Below, one piece after another: positions 60,797 through 64,000 of a DNA stretch of 64,000 nt (the stretch's first letter is position 1; each line of letters starts with the position of its first letter). The DNA lies in assembly GCA_049890215.1 (NCBI GenBank), contig JBMHBX010000064.1:1-64000 (forward strand). Reading direction: 5' to 3'. The notes under the pieces were generated by a model, which saw nothing but the letters and a program-made list of their open reading frames with translations, did no database searches and was not told the DNA's origin. Made by a program: the position numbers and the translations under genes. The DNA is from UBA685 sp049890215 (GTDB lineage: Bacteria; Pseudomonadota; Alphaproteobacteria; Puniceispirillales; Puniceispirillaceae).

Positions 60797-62223
60797 AGCT
60801 GAATATAGGTGGCTTTGATTTCGGTATAGGCTTCGATCGCAAATTGGGAAGATTCTCTGCCAAAGCCTGATTGCTTTGCGCCGCCAAAGGGCCAGTCAGC
60901 CGGTATGAGATTATAGGTGTTGATCCAGATATTACCAGCTTCAAGCGCATCTGCCACACGGTGCGCGCGGGACAGATCGCTTGTGATAAGGCCGGCGCCA
61001 AGACCAAAATCAGTATCATTGGCACGCGCAATGGCCTCATCTTCTGTTTTGAATGTCAGGACAGACATCACAGGCCCGAAAATTTCTTCACGTACAATGC
61101 GCATATCATCTGTGCAATTTGTCATAATGGTCGGCTCAATAAAAAAGCCATTCTCAAAGCCTTGCGGGTGCGCCTTGTTACCGCCTGTGGCAATGGTGGC
61201 GCCTTCTTCTTTGCCAATAGCAATATAATCCAGGATTTTCTGCTGATGTGAAGCTGAGATGATGGCACCGATTTGAACATCTTCTGACATCGGATCACCA
61301 ATGCGCATTTGCTGGGTGCGCTTTGTCATCTCAGCAATGATTTTGGGCGCGATCCCTTCTTGAATAAAGACGCGGGTGGCGTTTGAGCATACCTCACCTG
61401 CGGTGTAAAAATTCGCATCCATCGCTGTTTGAACAGCGATTTCAAAATCGCAATCATCAAAGATAATAAGAGGGGCTTTGCCGCCAAGCTCCAACGTCAC
61501 TTTCTTCAGGCTGTCAGCTGATTGCTTCATGATAAGCTTGCCGGTATCTATGCCGCCTGTGAGTGAGATTTTGGCTATGCCTTTATGCGCACAAATAGCA
61601 GAGCCAATTTCATAATCACCATGAATGATTTGGAACAGACCATCCGGCAGGCCCTGTTCATGGGCAATCTCAACAATGCGATTTGCCACAAGTGGTGTTT
61701 CTTCAGATGGTTTCAGGATAAAGGCATTTCCTGTGGCAAGGGCAGGTGCTGCTTTCCAACAGGCAATTTGCGCAGGATAATTCCATGCCCCAATGCCGGC
61801 ACAAACGCCAAGAGGCACACGCCTTGTATAGCCTATTGCATCTGCCCATTGATGAGAGGTGCCTGTTAAGGTGGCTGTCAGATTGGCAAAATATTCAAAC
61901 GCATCCGCACCAGAGGGCACATCACCTGTGACAGCTTCTGAATACAGCTTGCCAACATCCATAACTTCAAGGCGTGATAATTCTTCATTTGCCTCATGAA
62001 GCGCGGCGGCGATTTTATGCAAGATACGGCTTCTGTCCTGACCGGTAAGGGCAGCCCATGATTTTTGTGCCTGTTTGGCAGCGCGAACAGCCTCATCAAG
62101 CATAGCGTCATCAGCGCATTCAACCTCAGCGATGATTTCGCCAGTGGCAGGATATAGCTTTTGAATGCGGCGGTGATTGCCTGGTGCTGGCTTGCCATTG
62201 ATAAAGGAGTGGATGATTTGCAT
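60793..62223 (-). CDS. betB: Betaine-aldehyde dehydrogenase
   Basis: This 476-residue aldehyde dehydrogenase matches BetB: GVCAGIGAWNYPAQIACWKAAPALATGNAFILKPSEETP, TGGIDTGKLIMKQSA, the general base Glu in LELGGKAPLIIFDDCDFE, and the catalytic cysteine in NFYTAGEVCSNATRVFIQ, a BetB-like block. It oxidises betaine aldehyde to glycine betaine. GAGG upstream of ATG at 62223 decides the start over an in-frame ATG at 62244. No choline dehydrogenase or betI is seen. Trimethylaminobutyraldehyde and other amino-aldehydes are alternative substrates. Confidence 0.9.
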   Translation of the reverse strand: MQIIHSFINGKPAPGNHRRIQKLYPATGEIIAEVECADDAMLDEAVRAAKQAQKSWAALTGQDRSRILHKIAAALHEANEELSRLEVMDVGKLYSEAVTGDVPSGADAFEYFANLTATLTGTSHQWADAIGYTRRVPLGVCAGIGAWNYPAQIACWKAAPALATGNAFILKPSEETPLVANRIVEIAHEQGLPDGLFQIIHGDYEIGSAICAHKGIAKISLTGGIDTGKLIMKQSADSLKKVTLELGGKAPLIIFDDCDFEIAVQTAMDANFYTAGEVCSNATRVFIQEGIAPKIIAEMTKRTQQMRIGDPMSEDVQIGAIISASHQQKILDYIAIGKEEGATIATGGNKAHPQGFENGFFIEPTIMTNCTDDMRIVREEIFGPVMSVLTFKTEDEAIARANDTDFGLGAGLITSDLSRAHRVADALEAGNIWINTYNLIPADWPFGGAKQSGFGRESSQFAIEAYTEIKATYIQL

Positions 62224-62399
62224 GACAACCTCGCAGCGCTTCATTTTTCGGGTTCAATAATTTTGACGTTCTGGCATCAAATCTATTGCCAACTTTCAGC
62301 AAATCTATCATGGTTTTTTAGCATTTTGCAAAGTGATTTGCACCGATACACGAAGCGCACAGATACAGATTGTCACTGCTGGCAGGAAAGGCATTCAAT

Positions 62400-63146
62400 A
62401 TGGTTGATTTTGATGTTGATATCACGCAAGCACGGCGCGATATGGCAGCTTTGTTCAGATGGTCTGCCAGAGAAAGACTGCATGAGGGGATTGCCAATCA
62501 TTTTTCCATGGCGGTCACCTCTGATGGTCAGCATTTTCTGATGAACCCTTATGGTATTCATTTCTCAAAGATAAAGGCAGGTGATTTATTACTGCTGAAT
62601 GCGCATGAGACACCTAATACAAAGGATGTTGATAAGGGGATGGTGGATATCACAGCCTGGGGCATTCATGGCGCCATGCATCGCAATAACCCGTCTGCGC
62701 GTGTGATTTTGCATTTACATTCTCCTTATGCGACTGCTTTTTCATGTCTGGCGGATTTAACATTGCCGCCCATTGATCAGACAACAGCGCGCTTTTTTAA
62801 CAGGCTTGTCGTTGATACCGGATTTGATGGTATGGGCATTGGTGATGAAGGTGAGCGCCTGTCATCTTTGCTTGGCAATCAAAGATTGCTTGTCATGGGC
62901 AATCATGGCGTGCTGACAGCTGGACAGACGCCTGCTATCGCGTGGGATTTAATGTATCATATGGAGGTCGGGTGCCGCACTTATATGTTGGCATCAGCAA
63001 GCGGTAAGCCTTTATCTGTGATGTCTGATGAGGTGGCTGAAAAAACAGCTCAGCAATGGGAAGAATATGACAATCAGTCAACTCATCATCTGGCGGCAAT
63101 CCGCCGGATTTTAGATGAAGAAGAGCCTGACTACGCCCAGTGTTAG
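62400..63146 (+). CDS. Class II aldolase/adducin family protein
   Basis: This 248-residue protein has LFRWSARERLHEGIANHFSMAVTSDGQHFLMNP at the N-terminus, the zinc-type histidines in VILHLHSPYATAFSCLA, and LLVMGNHGVLTAGQTPAIAWDLMYHMEVGCRTYMLA. Fuculose aldolases, adducins and decarboxylases share this fold, and the substrate is unknown. AGGAAAGG precedes ATG 62400, which favours it over an in-frame TTG at 62370. It is divergent from betB. Confidence 0.88.
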   Translation: MVDFDVDITQARRDMAALFRWSARERLHEGIANHFSMAVTSDGQHFLMNPYGIHFSKIKAGDLLLLNAHETPNTKDVDKGMVDITAWGIHGAMHRNNPSARVILHLHSPYATAFSCLADLTLPPIDQTTARFFNRLVVDTGFDGMGIGDEGERLSSLLGNQRLLVMGNHGVLTAGQTPAIAWDLMYHMEVGCRTYMLASASGKPLSVMSDEVAEKTAQQWEEYDNQSTHHLAAIRRILDEEEPDYAQC

Positions 63147-63238
63147 GCAAAATTTTACAAATAACAGGCTGTTCAAAATGAGTGCTGTTCGTGTTTTGTA
63201 TGTATGGTCAATAACGTTTTTGAAAGTTCTGTAACATT

Positions 63239-64000
63239 ATGAATATCTCGTCTTTTCCGGCTCTGATAGCGCGCCCTGAGGCTCTTGTGGAGTCTGTGTC
63301 TTTTTTTGTATCAAAACAGGTGAAATCTCTATTCATCCTGGCTGATCCCTTTATGGCGCAATCGTCTTTGTTAGCGCCTTTGATGACAGCGCTTGATGAG
63401 GCAGAAATGAAACACGTTTTGTATAGCTCATTTTCCGGAGAGCCTAAATTATCCATGATGGATGAGATCATCGCGCTTTGCCGCAAAGAGGGATGTGACG
63501 GTGTGATTGGCATAGGCGGGGGATCAGCGCTTGATATGGCAAAAATCGCCTCTATCGTGCTGGCCGCAGACAGGCCGGCAGATGATTATTGGATGATGGC
63601 ACATCCCCTGCCTGCCGCAAGCCTGCCATCGGTAATGGTGCCAACCACTGCCGGCACAGGGTCTGAATCATGCTCGACTAATATTATCGCAAACAGGCAG
63701 GGGCATAAGGGGTGGATATGGGGCCCTGAAACCAAGCCTGATTTGATTATACATGATCCAGTCCTAGGCGTGAGTTTGCCTGCTAATCTGACAGGATGGT
63801 GCGGGATGGATGCTTTTATCCATGCCTTTGAGGCATCTACCAATATTTATGCGCATGATAGTGCGCGCGCCTATGGTCATCAGGCGCTGAAATTGATAGT
63901 TGAGGCTTTGCCGCGGGCCATCGCAGATGGCACTGATCTTGAGGCACGCCAGAAAATGCTGCTTGCCTCTGCCTGGGCCGGTGCAGCCATTGATCAGGTC
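63239..64000 (+). CDS. Iron-containing alcohol dehydrogenase (3' end outside window)
   Basis: The frame opens with ATG at 63239 and stays open to the end of the window, giving the first 254 residues of a family usually about 380 residues long. Visible marks are VIGIGGGSALDMAK (NAD-binding), VPTTAGTGSESCSTNII, and GMDAFIHAFEASTN with the metal-binding Asp/His region. It oxidises an alcohol or reduces an aldehyde. The substrate is unknown. It runs in the same direction as the class II aldolase, 92 bases downstream. No clear ribosome-binding site is seen. Confidence 0.88.
   Translation, partial: MNISSFPALIARPEALVESVSFFVSKQVKSLFILADPFMAQSSLLAPLMTALDEAEMKHVLYSSFSGEPKLSMMDEIIALCRKEGCDGVIGIGGGSALDMAKIASIVLAADRPADDYWMMAHPLPAASLPSVMVPTTAGTGSESCSTNIIANRQGHKGWIWGPETKPDLIIHDPVLGVSLPANLTGWCGMDAFIHAFEASTNIYAHDSARAYGHQALKLIVEALPRAIADGTDLEARQKMLLASAWAGAAIDQV

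Noticed and set aside
1..64000. CRISPR arrays, insertion sequences, prophage or integron structures
   Set aside because: No regular repeat-spacer arrays, transposase or integrase genes, or long flanking repeats were seen. The only tandem array is the short four-unit one at 53522-53576.

Overview
The window reads as a compact chromosomal segment of a free-living marine alphaproteobacterium. The alphaproteobacterial markers are a GapR/DUF2312 protein, DUF1244, an ECF sigma factor with a ChrR-type anti-sigma, IalB, an MntR-type regulator and the gamma-carbonic anhydrase/SodB style of gene neighbours. DMSP use (dddP and acuI), moderate GC by eye, very short intergenic gaps and many overlapping gene ends make a SAR116-like (Puniceispirillum) bacterium my best guess. 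This is inference from gene content, not from a marker tree. I see no rRNA, tRNA, CRISPR array, insertion sequence or prophage.

Layout. 1-240: tail of a pirin. 391-4547: a signalling locus in which a SiaA-like membrane PP2C phosphatase (+) faces a SiaB kinase - SiaC switch protein - class III nucleotide cyclase - small ABM-like protein operon (-). In the known Pseudomonas system the output enzyme is the diguanylate cyclase SiaD, so this looks like a rewired version with a different nucleotide output. It is my main candidate for an undescribed system. 4780-9016: rhodanese, then acuI - hydrolase/OsmC fusion - dddP, a DMSP-to-propionyl-CoA module. 9022-16144: housekeeping and stress genes (hpt, a 3-hydroxyisobutyrate dehydrogenase relative, gabD-like, TauE/SafE exporter, gamma-carbonic anhydrase, sodB, a small orphan protein, argG). 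16209-20772: a YbbP-YbbA ABC system divergent from a TesA-like esterase and DUF3429. 20784-22171: ECF sigma/ChrR pair. 22474-28165: IalB, rlmN, Bax-inhibitor protein, fbp, fba and an NAD(P)-binding protein.

28267-48568: a nearly continuous cobalamin locus (cobC, cobW, cobN, cobO, cobQ, cobD, a small membrane protein, cbiX, cobH, cobL, cobI, a cbiG-cobJ fusion, cobM, cobB, cobA, cbiD, cobK). It mixes hallmarks of the early-cobalt anaerobic route (CbiX, CbiG, CbiD) with the late-cobalt aerobic route (CobN, CobW), and lacks CobG/CobZ, CobF, CobS and CobT within the window. CobW and CbiX both carry long His/Asp metal-binding stretches.

48565-64000: DUF3108 and M23 envelope proteins, trxB, a double cold-shock-domain protein with a hairpin leader, DUF1244-gapR-pyrF, mntR with an upstream palindrome, a GT39-type membrane glycosyltransferase, sufE, a GlxA-family regulator, two RNA methyltransferase-type proteins, an Lrp/AsnC regulator, betB translationally coupled to a GT4 glycosyltransferase, a class II aldolase, and the start of an iron-containing alcohol dehydrogenase that runs off the window.

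Start codons were chosen from Shine-Dalgarno spacing and family N-termini where noted. All family names come from reading the translated sequences; no database search was run.
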